From Megasphaera paucivorans (GTDB taxonomy: Bacteria > Bacillota > Negativicutes > Veillonellales > Megasphaeraceae): 54,583 nt of DNA. The translations under genes and the position numbers were made by a program. The stretch is from positions 1 to 54,583 of the forward strand of contig NZ_FNHQ01000018.1 in the NCBI RefSeq assembly GCF_900103535.1, read 5' to 3'. The first letter of the stretch is position 1. Each line of letters begins with the position of its first letter. Of this stretch, positions 8,775 through 17,159 are shown one piece after another. Below the pieces are notes generated by a model. The model did not search any database, had not been told where the DNA came from, and saw only the letters and a program-made list of their open reading frames with translations.

Positions 8775-8892
8775 TTTATACTATAAATCTTATTTTTATA
8801 GTATAAAATATAAGTGAAAAATAAAAAAGAAAATATATTATAAATGTTTAACAACAGCAATTGGTGTATACAATATATCAATTGCTGTTGTT
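8775..8892. promoter_or_regulatory. Two inverted repeats in the spacer before the nanE remnant
   Basis: A 13-base arm at 8775-8787 pairs with 8795-8807 across a seven-base loop. A 14-base arm at 8850-8863 pairs with 8879-8892 across fifteen bases. The first lies close behind the divergent Ntn hydrolase start, the second upstream of the broken nan locus. They may be operators or terminators; neither has a clear T-run. Confidence 0.35.
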
Positions 8893-8991
8893 GTATAAAA
8901 AGAAAAATATATTCGCGATTTTATGATATGTAGTATAATAAACGTATTGAAATAAGAACAACATAAACGGGGGGATAAGGATGTGTGACAT

Positions 8992-9153
8992 ATGTTGAAA
9001 GATATAAAAAATAAACTTATTGTTTCCTGTCAGGCATTGCCTAACGAACCACTGCATAGTTCTTTCATTATGGGACGTATGGCAATGGCAGCTAAAATGG
9101 GAGGTGCTGCTGCTATCAGAGCACAGGGAGTTGAAGACATTAACGAAATCATC
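8992..9153 (+). pseudogene. nanE: N-acetylmannosamine-6-phosphate 2-epimerase, N-terminal remnant
   Basis: The first 53 codons encode a clear NanE start: [20 protein letters not shown], then an [18 protein letters not shown] segment. NanE converts ManNAc-6-phosphate to GlcNAc-6-phosphate in sialic acid breakdown and is normally about 220-230 residues. Here similarity stops near base 9150. After that the frame continues only through 24 unrelated codons to a TGA at 9226-9228, and the DNA itself belongs to a different gene read in another frame. The remaining three quarters of nanE are missing. A good ribosome binding site (GGGGGGATAAGG) remains, so a useless fragment may still be translated. 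Confidence 0.85.
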
Positions 9154-9155
9154 AA

Positions 9156-9449
9156 CGTTTTCCTGATGCGGTTGCACGTACTGCGTGGTACATTGATGCG
9201 CATGGCGAAAAAGTCGGCGAATATTTGACGTCGGGAGAGTTTTATGAAATTCCCTATCGTACGATGGTGAGATGTATTTCTGTCTGTTTTATTTTGGAAG
9301 CTTCCATGCGGATACAGCCGACTTGCATGAGTATAGGTGAAGCGGTAGGCATTGCAGCGGCATGGGCGAAAAAACACAATATACAAGTTAATGCACTTGA
9401 TTGGAACGACATACCGGCAGCAGAACGCAGTTATGTAAGCAAAATGTAA
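9156..9449 (+). pseudogene. FAD-dependent oxidoreductase, C-terminal remnant
   Basis: From about 9159, in a different frame from nanE, the DNA encodes [13 protein letters not shown], then GEFYEIPYRTMV, then ASMRIQPTCMSIGEAVGIAA. These match the end of the large FAD_oxidored family (PF12831-type), where the last part closes the FAD site. Relative to the usual pattern, about a dozen residues are missing between PYRTMV and RCIS, so there is also an internal deletion. It joins the nanE remnant directly, so one deletion fused two unrelated genes out of frame. No start codon of its own is well placed. Confidence 0.7.
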
Positions 9450-9501
9450 TAGTGAATGGATGTTTATGTCAGATACTTTGACAGGCAAGGAGAAATCGTT
9501 T

Positions 9502-10401
9502 ATGTATTATGTATGTGTCGATATTGGTGGAACAACTATTAAATATGGATTAGCGAACGAATCGGGAAAATTTTATGATATACAGAGTATGCCCACAGAA
9601 GTTAAAGAAAAAGGTACGGAACAAATGTTAAAAAAACTGATTAATATTGTATTGAAATATCAAGCAGAACATGTTATTTGCGGCATAGCGGTTTCTTCTG
9701 CAGGAATAGTACAGCCGGATACGGGAGAAATTATTTATGCGGCAGATCATTTTCCGGGTTATACAGGTACTAAATTAAAGACATTGCTTGAACATACTTT
9801 TCATGTTCCCTGCAGTGTAGAAAATGATGTGAATGCTGCAGGATTGGGCGAATATTGGCTGGGTGCAGGACAGAATGCTTCTTCCTTATTTTGCTTAATG
9901 GTGGGAACTGGGATAGGAGGCTGCATTATTATAGACGGTAAATTGCTCCATGGTGCATCTAATAGTGCAGGGGAAATTGGATATCTTAAAATAGGCGGTT
10001 CGGCAACATTGGAAGCAGCATCATCGGTGACCGCATTGGTAAAGGCGGTGGCAGCTGCCAAAAATATACCGGTATCGTCTATTGATGGTAAAAAAATATT
10101 TCGCTTAGCTAAGTCGGGAGATAGTATTGCCAGTACGGCGATAGATCGGATGATAGATCATTTGTCGGCGGGTATTGCTAACATTTGTTATGTTTTAAAT
10201 CCTGAGAAAATTATTATTGGAGGTGGCATCATGGAACAACGGAGATATATTAAACCGCGTTTAATTGATGCATTGCAGCATAAGGTTTTGCCTCCGTTTT
10301 TTTCTCATACATATGTATCTTTTGCAAGATTGCAGAAGGAAGCGGGCATGACAGGAGCATTATACCATTTTTTACAGCAAAGAAAAGAAGGAGTGTTATG
10401 A
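9502..10401 (+). CDS. ROK-family sugar kinase, probably N-acetylmannosamine or N-acetylglucosamine kinase
   Basis: The 299-residue product is a ROK kinase: the phosphate-binding DIGGTTIKYG near the start, PCSVENDVNAAGLGEYWLG with the catalytic Asp, and LMVGTGIGGCIIIDG with the second phosphate loop. The zinc-binding Cys cluster of classical ROK proteins is absent after GEIGYLKI, as in the zinc-free ROK branch. ATG 9502 follows AAGGAG at nine bases; an upstream ATG at 9460 is less likely. Neighbouring nanE debris suggests an original role in phosphorylating ManNAc. With NanE gone, that pathway cannot run from this locus. The stop overlaps the next gene's ATG. Confidence 0.82.
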   Translation: MYYVCVDIGGTTIKYGLANESGKFYDIQSMPTEVKEKGTEQMLKKLINIVLKYQAEHVICGIAVSSAGIVQPDTGEIIYAADHFPGYTGTKLKTLLEHTFHVPCSVENDVNAAGLGEYWLGAGQNASSLFCLMVGTGIGGCIIIDGKLLHGASNSAGEIGYLKIGGSATLEAASSVTALVKAVAAAKNIPVSSIDGKKIFRLAKSGDSIASTAIDRMIDHLSAGIANICYVLNPEKIIIGGGIMEQRRYIKPRLIDALQHKVLPPFFSHTYVSFARLQKEAGMTGALYHFLQQRKEGVL

Positions 10402-11567
10402 AAAACAATAGTCCCTTGTCTCAAGGTCTTTTTGTCGACAGGCCTAACCGATTTGTTTGCCGTATTAAAATAAATCACGAGATTATATATTGTCATATGC
10501 CGAATCCAGGAAGAATGTGGGAACTACTGTATCCGGGAGCTGCTGTATATTTACGCCGGGCAGTACAGAAAGAGCGTAAAACAGCCTATGATGTGATTGG
10601 AATTGAACGGGATGGAGTACCGATTTTACTCGATACACAATATAATAATGATGTGGCAGCACATCTTATTACAGAAAAGCGAATTCCTGGATGGGAAAGA
10701 TGGAATCTATTACAACGAGAGGTGACTGTCGGGTCAAGTCGATTTGATTTATTGCTGGAATGTGGTAATGAGCGTTTTTATTTGGAAGTTAAATCCTGTA
10801 CGTTATTTGGCAAAACGGCGGCAATGTTTCCTGATGCTGTAACGGAACGAGGAAAACGTCATGTGCTGCATTTGGCACAATTAGCAAAAGCTGGAATTCA
10901 TGCGGGAATATTATTTATTATTCAATGGGATAGGGCACGATGGTTTTTGCCGGATTACCATACCGATCCGGATTTTGCCAATGCATTTTACGAATCGGCA
11001 CCATATCTTGATTGGAAAGCAGTATCTTTACGCTGGGACAGAACTTTTATAACACCGCAAGTTGTCGGTAGTTTATCCTATCCAGAACAAATATTAGAGC
11101 AAGAAAACCATGATCAAGGCGATTATATGTTGATTTTACAATTAAAGGAAGATATGGATATTGTTATAGGTGCTCAGGGGTGTCACCCATTTCCGAAGGG
11201 GTATTACGTGTATGTTGGCTCAGCCCGGCGTAATTTGTCAAAACGCCTGGCTCGGCATATGCATCTTCGCAAACGGATGCATTGGCATATTGATTACCTG
11301 CGGCAAAAAGCACTTGTTACAGCAGTTATTCCTGTTCGTACAGCAGATGATTTAGAACACGATATAGCGTACGCTGTAGAAAATATTTCTGATTGGCGAA
11401 TTGATCGTTTTGGAAGCACCGATTGTTCTTGCCCGTCCCATTTATTTGGATTTGTCGATAATCCGGTGCATCGTCCCGATTTTATGCAGGTCGTTGAAGA
11501 TTTTCGAATGAACAGATTGGAAAAAAAATCTCTTTTTAGACTTAAGCTTAATAATAGTATTGTATAA
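10398..11567 (+). CDS. SfsA nuclease-like protein fused to a DUF123 (Uri-type GIY-YIG) domain
   Basis: The 389-residue protein combines two families. Residues about 1-230 are SfsA: FVCRIKINHEIIYCHMPNPGR at the start and FYLEVKSCTLF in the middle, a DNA-binding, nuclease-like fold named for sugar fermentation stimulation. Residues about 245-365 are DUF123: GYYVYVGSA at 268-276 is the GIY-YIG core, with conserved HWHIDYL and a late CSCPSHLFGF. DUF123 proteins are usually separate. The coding DNA is continuous, without a frameshift at the joint. It starts in an ATGA overlap with the kinase. Cellular role is not established for either half, but nucleic-acid cleavage or repair is the common theme. 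Confidence 0.85.
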   Translation: MKNNSPLSQGLFVDRPNRFVCRIKINHEIIYCHMPNPGRMWELLYPGAAVYLRRAVQKERKTAYDVIGIERDGVPILLDTQYNNDVAAHLITEKRIPGWERWNLLQREVTVGSSRFDLLLECGNERFYLEVKSCTLFGKTAAMFPDAVTERGKRHVLHLAQLAKAGIHAGILFIIQWDRARWFLPDYHTDPDFANAFYESAPYLDWKAVSLRWDRTFITPQVVGSLSYPEQILEQENHDQGDYMLILQLKEDMDIVIGAQGCHPFPKGYYVYVGSARRNLSKRLARHMHLRKRMHWHIDYLRQKALVTAVIPVRTADDLEHDIAYAVENISDWRIDRFGSTDCSCPSHLFGFVDNPVHRPDFMQVVEDFRMNRLEKKSLFRLKLNNSIV

Positions 11568-11634
11568 TTTTTATATAATATAAATTTTAAATATGGTATA
11601 ATAAAATGTATCATATGCAGGGGGAGTTGGTAAT

Positions 11635-12222
11635 GTGGAAAGATTGGAAGCAGTGACACTACTTCAAAAATATAATAAAGAACCGTTTCATATCATGCAT
11701 GCATTAACCGTTGAAGGAATAATGCGCTGGTATGCCCAGGAACTTGGATATGGCGATCATGTGGATTTTTGGGGACTTGTCGGATTGCTGCACGATGTGG
11801 ATTTTGAGCAGTATCCGGAACAGCATTGTAAAAAAGCCCCAGAACTTCTTGCGGAAATCGGAGCTGACGATGAATTTATTCGTGCTGTTTGTTGTCATGG
11901 ATATGGCATTTGTGTTGACATTGAACCACAACATCAAATGGAAAAAGTATTGTTTGCAGCAGATGAACTGACAGGTCTTATTTGGGCGTCGGCAAAAATG
12001 CGGCCATCTAAGAGTACCAAGGATATGGAAGTAAAGAGTTTAAAAAAGAAATTTAAAGATAAAAGTTTTGCGGCGGGTTGTTCCCGAGATGTTATTACAC
12101 AGGGAGCCAAGCTTCTTGGATGGGAATTGCCGGAATTATTTGAAAAAACGATTCTTGCCATGCGCTCTTGTGAAGATTCTGTGCGTACAGAATGTTTAGC
12201 ATTAACGGGCCAGAATGAATAA
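11635..12222 (+). CDS. HD-domain phosphohydrolase
   Basis: The 195-residue product has an HD-type metal site: His19 and His22 early, H53-D54 in GLLHDVDFEQYPEQH, and a further AADELTG segment. Such proteins hydrolyse phosphate mono- or diesters, often nucleotides. Translation must start at GTG 11635, eight bases after GGGGGAG, because the ATG overlapping it at 11633 runs into a stop after seven codons. It stands alone between the SfsA fusion and the OmpH-like gene. Substrate unknown. Confidence 0.8.
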   Translation: MERLEAVTLLQKYNKEPFHIMHALTVEGIMRWYAQELGYGDHVDFWGLVGLLHDVDFEQYPEQHCKKAPELLAEIGADDEFIRAVCCHGYGICVDIEPQHQMEKVLFAADELTGLIWASAKMRPSKSTKDMEVKSLKKKFKDKSFAAGCSRDVITQGAKLLGWELPELFEKTILAMRSCEDSVRTECLALTGQNE

Positions 12223-12269
12223 CGAAATGGAAATCAACAAATACTTTTTAATATAAGGAGGGACTTCAA

Positions 12270-12692
12270 ATGAATTTGCGAAAAAAAATAGTAACAATGG
12301 CCCTAGCTGGAGTAATGACTTTTGGTGTTTTTGCAGGGGCAATGGCGGCGGGTTTAGGTGTTGTTGATATGGGGTATTTGCTGCAAAAGCATCCTGATTT
12401 TGCAAAAGCTTCGGCAACATGGCAGTCGGATGTGAAGAAGGCGAATGCGGACTTTGCTTCCCAGGTTAAAGGACAGGCGACGGATAAGGATAAACAGGAA
12501 TTGGCCCGAAAGTTCAACATACAATTGAACCAGGATCGCATTAATCTGTTTGGTCCATTGGAAAAGGATATTATCACTAAAACACAGGAAGTTAAAGATG
12601 AAAAAGGCTTAGATTATGTTGTACTTAAAGGATCGGTCGTATTCGGCACCGCACAAGATATTACTAATGATGTAGAGGCTAAGTTAAAATAG
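12270..12692 (+). CDS. OmpH/Skp-like periplasmic protein
   Basis: The 140-residue product has a signal sequence ending in AMAAG and then the OmpH/Skp pattern: GVVDMGYLLQKHPDFAKA, a charged coiled-coil middle, and a hydrophobic closing segment (DYVVLKGSVVFGT). Skp-like proteins bind unfolded outer-membrane proteins in the periplasm. The gene supports a cell with an outer membrane. It is shorter than E. coli Skp (161 residues). A GGAGGG site precedes the ATG. Confidence 0.75.
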   Translation: MNLRKKIVTMALAGVMTFGVFAGAMAAGLGVVDMGYLLQKHPDFAKASATWQSDVKKANADFASQVKGQATDKDKQELARKFNIQLNQDRINLFGPLEKDIITKTQEVKDEKGLDYVVLKGSVVFGTAQDITNDVEAKLK

Positions 12693-12728
12693 TCTGGATA
12701 TATATGTGGTCTTGAGAGGGTGGTAGGG

Positions 12729-13232
12729 ATGTTAAAAAAATCGGTAGTGGCGATAACTGCGTTTTCCATTATAGCAGCAGGAACTGCATTTGCGGCGGCA
12801 GTTCCGCAAAAAACATCCGTTGCAGCAGATGAGCAATGTTACAAAGCAGAACAGCTGATTACTTTGGATAAACAAAAAGTTGCGGGCGGACAAGGTACTC
12901 TGTATGGGAAATTTGCCTTTATTCGTACAGCAGCTGCACCAGAACAAGCTATTAAGGAAATTGGGTGGATGACATTAAAGCCGGGTGCATCCATTGGGTC
13001 ACACAAACATTATGTTAATGAAGATACCTATATTATTATATCTGGACATGGTGTTTTTACTGATGAAAAAGGTGTGAAAACTGAAGTTTCCAAGGGTGAT
13101 ATTACCATTGCCAGGCCAGGTCAATCTCATGCACTTGCCAATAACAGCAGGGAACCGCTTGTATTCCTAGATGTCATTGCACAAAACGATTCTTATCAGC
13201 AGAATCATCCAAATGCCCAACCTAAAAAGTAA
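12729..13232 (+). CDS. Exported cupin-domain protein
   Basis: The 167-residue product has a signal sequence of about 22 residues ending in AFAA. A single cupin barrel follows, with motif 1 (IGSHKHYVNEDTYIIISGHG, giving two His and a Glu for metal) and motif 2 (ARPGQSHALANNS). ATG 12729 is preferred over GTG 12720 because GAGAGGG lies eight bases before it. The function of such small exported cupins is not known; metal-dependent binding or oxidation of a small molecule is possible. It is followed by a strong terminator. Confidence 0.75.
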   Translation: MLKKSVVAITAFSIIAAGTAFAAAVPQKTSVAADEQCYKAEQLITLDKQKVAGGQGTLYGKFAFIRTAAAPEQAIKEIGWMTLKPGASIGSHKHYVNEDTYIIISGHGVFTDEKGVKTEVSKGDITIARPGQSHALANNSREPLVFLDVIAQNDSYQQNHPNAQPKK

Positions 13233-13255
13233 TGAGTTGCAGTATGTGGATGAAT

Positions 13256-13315
13256 TGACGGAATTACAATAAAAGCTCTGCGTATTTGCGCAGAGCTTTT
13301 ATTGTAATTCCGTCA
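13256..13315. terminator. Perfect 27-bp hairpin, bidirectional terminator
   Basis: Bases 13256-13282 are exactly complementary to 13289-13315 across a six-base loop. The stem has a GC core (GCTCTGCG) flanked by A-rich and T-rich runs, so it has a T-stretch after the core in either direction. It separates the convergent cupin and dehydrogenase genes. Confidence 0.85.
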
Positions 13316-13359
13316 GTATGAAATGCATATAGTAAAGAAAGTATCTGATTATTGCTTTA

Positions 13360-14235
13360 TTAGTACGGATCATCATCGTCATAATATTTAACTAAAGCTT
13401 GTGTTCCTAAATTTCCTTCACCGTCAGCCATAAGTTTTAAATACATATCAAGAACTTCGTTAAGAACATTTAGGTGCAGACCTCGTGAGGAACTTTCTTC
13501 ATCAGCAATTCGCATATCTTTAATAAAATGTTTAATATAAAAACCAGGCTGAAAATCTCCCTGTAGAATTCGCGGAGCGAGGGAATCCACCTGAGCGGAA
13601 CCAGCAGCCCCTTTGCTAACGCCATCAAGTACACGCTGTAAATCTAATCCGGATTTTTGTGCATAGCAAATAGCTTCACACATTCCGGCCACAGTACCGG
13701 CAATCATGATTTGATTTACCATTTTAGTATGTTGTCCGGCTCCGGCAGGTCCTTCGTAAACAATATTTTTTCCCATGACTTGAAGAAGGGGCAGACAGTC
13801 TTTGAATGCCTTTTCGTCACCGCCGACAAGTATGGAAAGTGTTCCATTTTTAGCACCGGTATCACCACCGGTAACGGGTGCATCAAGTGCAAATACACCG
13901 CGTTTAGCGGCTTCTGCGTATATTTTTTCTGATAATTTGGGACTTGTTGTTGTCATGTCGATGAGATAAGAGCCTTTTTTAACGGTTGTAAAGATTCCGT
14001 TTGTTTCAAAATATACTTCTGCTACATCTTTAGGGTATCCAACCATTGTAATTACGACATCTTTGTTTTTGGCACATTCTGCTGGAGAATCACACCAAAC
14101 TGCCCCCTCTTCTGTCAAAGGCAGTGCTTTTGAACGAGTTCGGTTATATACATATACAGCATATCCCTGCTTAATCAGGTTGCGGATCATGCCGCGTCCC
14201 ATAATGCCTGTGCCGATAAAACCAATTTTTTTCAT
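13360..14235 (-). CDS. NAD(P)-dependent beta-hydroxyacid dehydrogenase (3-hydroxyisobutyrate / tartronate semialdehyde reductase type)
   Basis: The 291-residue product opens with MKKIGFIGTGIMGRGMIRNL, the Rossmann glycine motif, and contains DAPVTGGDTGAKNGTLSILVGG, the substrate-binding signature of the 3-hydroxyisobutyrate dehydrogenase family, plus the catalytic Lys in GQHTKMVNQIM. These enzymes interconvert short beta-hydroxyacids and semialdehydes. Start at ATG 14235, after AGGAGG; a longer frame to 14268 is not conserved. The specific substrate is open, as GarR, GlxR and MmsB look alike at this level. The C-terminus ends in an unusual acidic DDDDPY. Confidence 0.88.
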   Translation of the reverse strand: MKKIGFIGTGIMGRGMIRNLIKQGYAVYVYNRTRSKALPLTEEGAVWCDSPAECAKNKDVVITMVGYPKDVAEVYFETNGIFTTVKKGSYLIDMTTTSPKLSEKIYAEAAKRGVFALDAPVTGGDTGAKNGTLSILVGGDEKAFKDCLPLLQVMGKNIVYEGPAGAGQHTKMVNQIMIAGTVAGMCEAICYAQKSGLDLQRVLDGVSKGAAGSAQVDSLAPRILQGDFQPGFYIKHFIKDMRIADEESSSRGLHLNVLNEVLDMYLKLMADGEGNLGTQALVKYYDDDDPY

Positions 14236-14275
14236 ATTATAGGGCCTCCTTTTACAGCATCTCCCCAAGTGCTTG

Positions 14276-14848
14276 TTATTTTGTAAATATAGGTAATGTT
14301 TTTAAAAAATAATAAGATGGCAGGCTGGCAAAATTGGATTCCTTAACAGAATCTTCGTTGAAAATTGCAAAAAAATCAGCCTTTATTTCGACCTGGCTAA
14401 GTAAACTGTGGATTGCAATGAAGGTTTTTCCTGTACTAGCTACATCATCGAGAACTAATACACGTTTATTTTTCATTAGTGCCGCTTTTTCTTCTGTTAA
14501 AAATAAATTTGAAGGGTGACTGGATGTCATCGATTTACATTGGACAGACCAATATAAGCCATTTTCTTCGTAGGTTTTCAACGCTTTACGCAACATAACG
14601 ATTTCACAGCCGTTCATTAATGCTAAAGCGGTAACTAAAGTGATAGATCGGCATTCGGGTGTAACAATAATATCGATATCATTGCCGATATTTTTATTGA
14701 TATACCGATTTGCTTCCACGGCTACATCCCGCATCATTTGAGGTTGATGTATCAAATCGATAAGAGCAATACCAAAATCATCGTCTAAATTGTGTATTGA
14801 CAATGGATAATCGTGGTGATTAAATGTTACTGTATAAATTTGATCCAT
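14276..14848 (-). CDS. Phosphoribosyltransferase family protein
   Basis: The 190-residue product has the type I PRPP-binding motif VLVLDDVASTGKTF (about residues 127-140) and an upstream DIIVTPECRSITLVTALAL segment, as in adenine and xanthine phosphoribosyltransferases. It should attach or remove a purine or similar base on PRPP. The start at ATG 14848 follows GGAGG; the longer frame reaching 14920 adds residues not seen in the family. It lies just upstream of the dehydrogenase gene, about 40 bases apart on the same strand, possibly co-transcribed. Base specificity is not readable. Confidence 0.78.
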   Translation of the reverse strand: MDQIYTVTFNHHDYPLSIHNLDDDFGIALIDLIHQPQMMRDVAVEANRYINKNIGNDIDIIVTPECRSITLVTALALMNGCEIVMLRKALKTYEENGLYWSVQCKSMTSSHPSNLFLTEEKAALMKNKRVLVLDDVASTGKTFIAIHSLLSQVEIKADFFAIFNEDSVKESNFASLPSYYFLKTLPIFTK

Positions 14849-14956
14849 AAAAACGGTCCTCCTGTAAAATACATGTCTATAAATACTAGTATAATGCTTT
14901 TTAAAAAAATAGGATAGCATAAATTTTTAAAAATATGGAATTTCTATGGCATATAG

Positions 14957-14986
14957 CCTATAATAATGTATAGGTATTATTATAGG
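14957..14986. promoter_or_regulatory. Inverted repeat over a TATAAT box before the GtrA gene
   Basis: An 11-base arm at 14957-14967 pairs with 14976-14986 across eight bases and covers a TATAAT at 14959-14964, about 40 bases before the GtrA start. It could be an operator overlapping the promoter. The -35 region is weak. Confidence 0.35.
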
Positions 14987-15001
14987 ATCAAGGGAGGAAG
15001 C

Positions 15002-15451
15002 ATGGGAAAGAAGGTAATTTTTGGTTTTGATTACACAAATAATGAATATATGAAGTTATCGTTATACCTTGTAGTTGGCGGCTCCGCAGCACTTTTAGAA
15101 TGGGGACTTTTTTATTTATTCTTTAAGGGACTTTCGAGCATGCTTATTTTTTCGTTACAGACGGAAACTATTTTGGCGGCGACTACAATGGCGTTTGCTT
15201 CATCAACATTATACCATTACATTTTGTGTAATATCTTTGTTTTTGAAAGTGGCAGCCGTCATCAACGGGGAGCGGAACTGTCGTTGGTGTTCATTGTTAG
15301 TACGATTGGATTGTGCTGGAATTTGCTGCTGATGTATTTTTTTACATCACCCGCTTTTTTTGGATTAAATCCGATGGTGTCTAAAATTATAGCGAGTGCG
15401 ATTGTTACTGTTTGGAATTATTTATCACGTAAAAGATGGATTTTTAAATAA
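15002..15451 (+). CDS. GtrA-family membrane protein
   Basis: The 149-residue product has four hydrophobic segments and matches GtrA: KLSLYLVVGGSAALLEWGLFY at the first helix and a closing IVTVWNYLSRKRWIF, the family's typical end. GtrA proteins are thought to move lipid-linked sugars across the membrane for surface glycan synthesis. ATG 15002 follows GGGAGG; the longer frame from 14966 lies in the promoter region. No glycosyltransferase is adjacent, so its partner is elsewhere. Confidence 0.85.
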   Translation: MGKKVIFGFDYTNNEYMKLSLYLVVGGSAALLEWGLFYLFFKGLSSMLIFSLQTETILAATTMAFASSTLYHYILCNIFVFESGSRHQRGAELSLVFIVSTIGLCWNLLLMYFFTSPAFFGLNPMVSKIIASAIVTVWNYLSRKRWIFK

Positions 15452-15468
15452 AATATAGGAGTGAGGGT

Positions 15469-17010
15469 ATGGATAGAGAGAAACGCGTATTGGAATTATT
15501 GCACCAAATGATAACTATCGATAGTGAAACTGCGACGGAAAAAGAACAAGCGATGGAGGTATATTTGCTGCATGTTTTGTCGGAGATAAAGGAAAATGTA
15601 TGGTGTGGCTCTCTGCCAGTCAGTAATGATTCGCTTGGACGTTCCATAGTATATGGTTTTATTGAAGGAAGAAGAGCGGATACCCTTATTTTTATGAATC
15701 ATCATGATGTGGTCGGGTGCGAAGCATATGGCAAACTTGCACCGTATGCGTTTTCTCCGGAAATATTGGCAGAAAAATTACACCATAGTGAAATTGATTT
15801 AGAAACAGAAACAGATTTAGATAGCAATGAATGGCTTTTTGGCCGAGGGGCCTGTGATATGAAAGGGGGAATTGCAGCTCAACTGACGGTTTTTGAAGAA
15901 TATGCAGCCCATCCTGAAAATATGAGTTTATTGTTTTTATCGGTACCTGATGAAGAATCTTATTCAGCTGGGATGCGATCAGCACTGCCTTTTTTGCAGC
16001 AACTGCAAAAAGAACGAAATCTGCAATATCGCCTTTTAGTAAATTGTGAACCTAACCATAAAGAACAAAATAATCTAATTGCGTATACAGGATCTGTAGG
16101 AAAAGTATTGCCGGTTGTTCTCGTGCAGGGAAAAGCAGTGCATATCAGCAAATATGCTGAAGGAGTAAATCCATTAGGTATTTTAGCTCGTCTTGTTTCG
16201 CGTACGGAGGGAAATTGGAATTTGGCAGATCAATGTGAGGGTGAAAGTACGCCGCCGCCATCTTGGATGTATCTGCGGGATGAAAAAAAACAATATGATT
16301 TTTCTTTGCCTTGGCGGGCGTCGGCCTATGCTAGTTTTCTAACTTTTAAAAAAACACCGGAAGAAGTGCTGGGTATTCTAAAAAAAGAAACGCAAGCTAG
16401 TATAAAAGCAGCTTTAGCCCAAGCGAGAGTACAATATGAAGTACCTGTATTGTCTTACGAAGAATTATTAAATAAGGCAAAACATATACCTGGTTTTTTT
16501 ACATTTTATAATACATTGCAGTACATAGAAACAGAAAAATTGAAACAAGGGGGAAACTATCCCGCCGTCACTATTGATTTAATGGCACAGATTTTGGATT
16601 TTTTGGAAGAAAGAGAACCAGTCGTTGTTATGGGTTTTGCCCCGCCTTTTTATCCGGCAGTAGATAGCAGAAATATGGGAGATAAGAGTTTCCGTGCTGT
16701 ATTGCAGGCAGTAACAAATTGCCTGCCCGTTCGTTTTGATCCGTATTTTACCGGAGTTTCTGATTGCAGTTATTGCGGATTGGAGTCCACTTTGGAGGGC
16801 ACTGCTTGTCAAGATAACATGCCTTTATGGGGATCGGCATATCAATTTGATTGGCAAGCTTTATCAGATATTCGGATTCCGTTTATATTATTAGGCCCTT
16901 GGGGGAAAGACTTGCACTGTAGAACGGAACGCGTTCATATTTCTAGTGTATCACGGATATTACCAGACGTATTACGGCAAATTTTAACTTATTTGGGAAA
17001 AAATTATTAA
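15469..17010 (+). CDS. RocB-like M20 family peptidase/amidohydrolase
   Basis: The 513-residue product matches the RocB group of M20 metallopeptidases: FMNHHDVVG (first metal ligand), WLFGRGACDMKGGIAAQL (bridging Asp), SVPDEESYSAGMR (catalytic Glu pair) and a final DLHCRTERVHISS. In Bacillus rocB belongs to the arginine utilisation operon, though its exact reaction is unproven. The neighbours here are a DUF3100 protein and another M20 hydrolase, with no other arginine gene in view. It starts at ATG 15469 with a GGAGTGAGGG site. Confidence 0.85.
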   Translation: MDREKRVLELLHQMITIDSETATEKEQAMEVYLLHVLSEIKENVWCGSLPVSNDSLGRSIVYGFIEGRRADTLIFMNHHDVVGCEAYGKLAPYAFSPEILAEKLHHSEIDLETETDLDSNEWLFGRGACDMKGGIAAQLTVFEEYAAHPENMSLLFLSVPDEESYSAGMRSALPFLQQLQKERNLQYRLLVNCEPNHKEQNNLIAYTGSVGKVLPVVLVQGKAVHISKYAEGVNPLGILARLVSRTEGNWNLADQCEGESTPPPSWMYLRDEKKQYDFSLPWRASAYASFLTFKKTPEEVLGILKKETQASIKAALAQARVQYEVPVLSYEELLNKAKHIPGFFTFYNTLQYIETEKLKQGGNYPAVTIDLMAQILDFLEEREPVVVMGFAPPFYPAVDSRNMGDKSFRAVLQAVTNCLPVRFDPYFTGVSDCSYCGLESTLEGTACQDNMPLWGSAYQFDWQALSDIRIPFILLGPWGKDLHCRTERVHISSVSRILPDVLRQILTYLGKNY

Positions 17011-17159
17011 CATATTTTACAGATATGTAATTAAAATATTTTTATTGTGATGTAAATAACTTGTTGTGATAATAAAAATATAGTAATATATTAACATATA
17101 ATTTACATATATTAACGTAATTTATTTAAAATTTTTTCTTTTAATAGGGAGGAAAGAAA

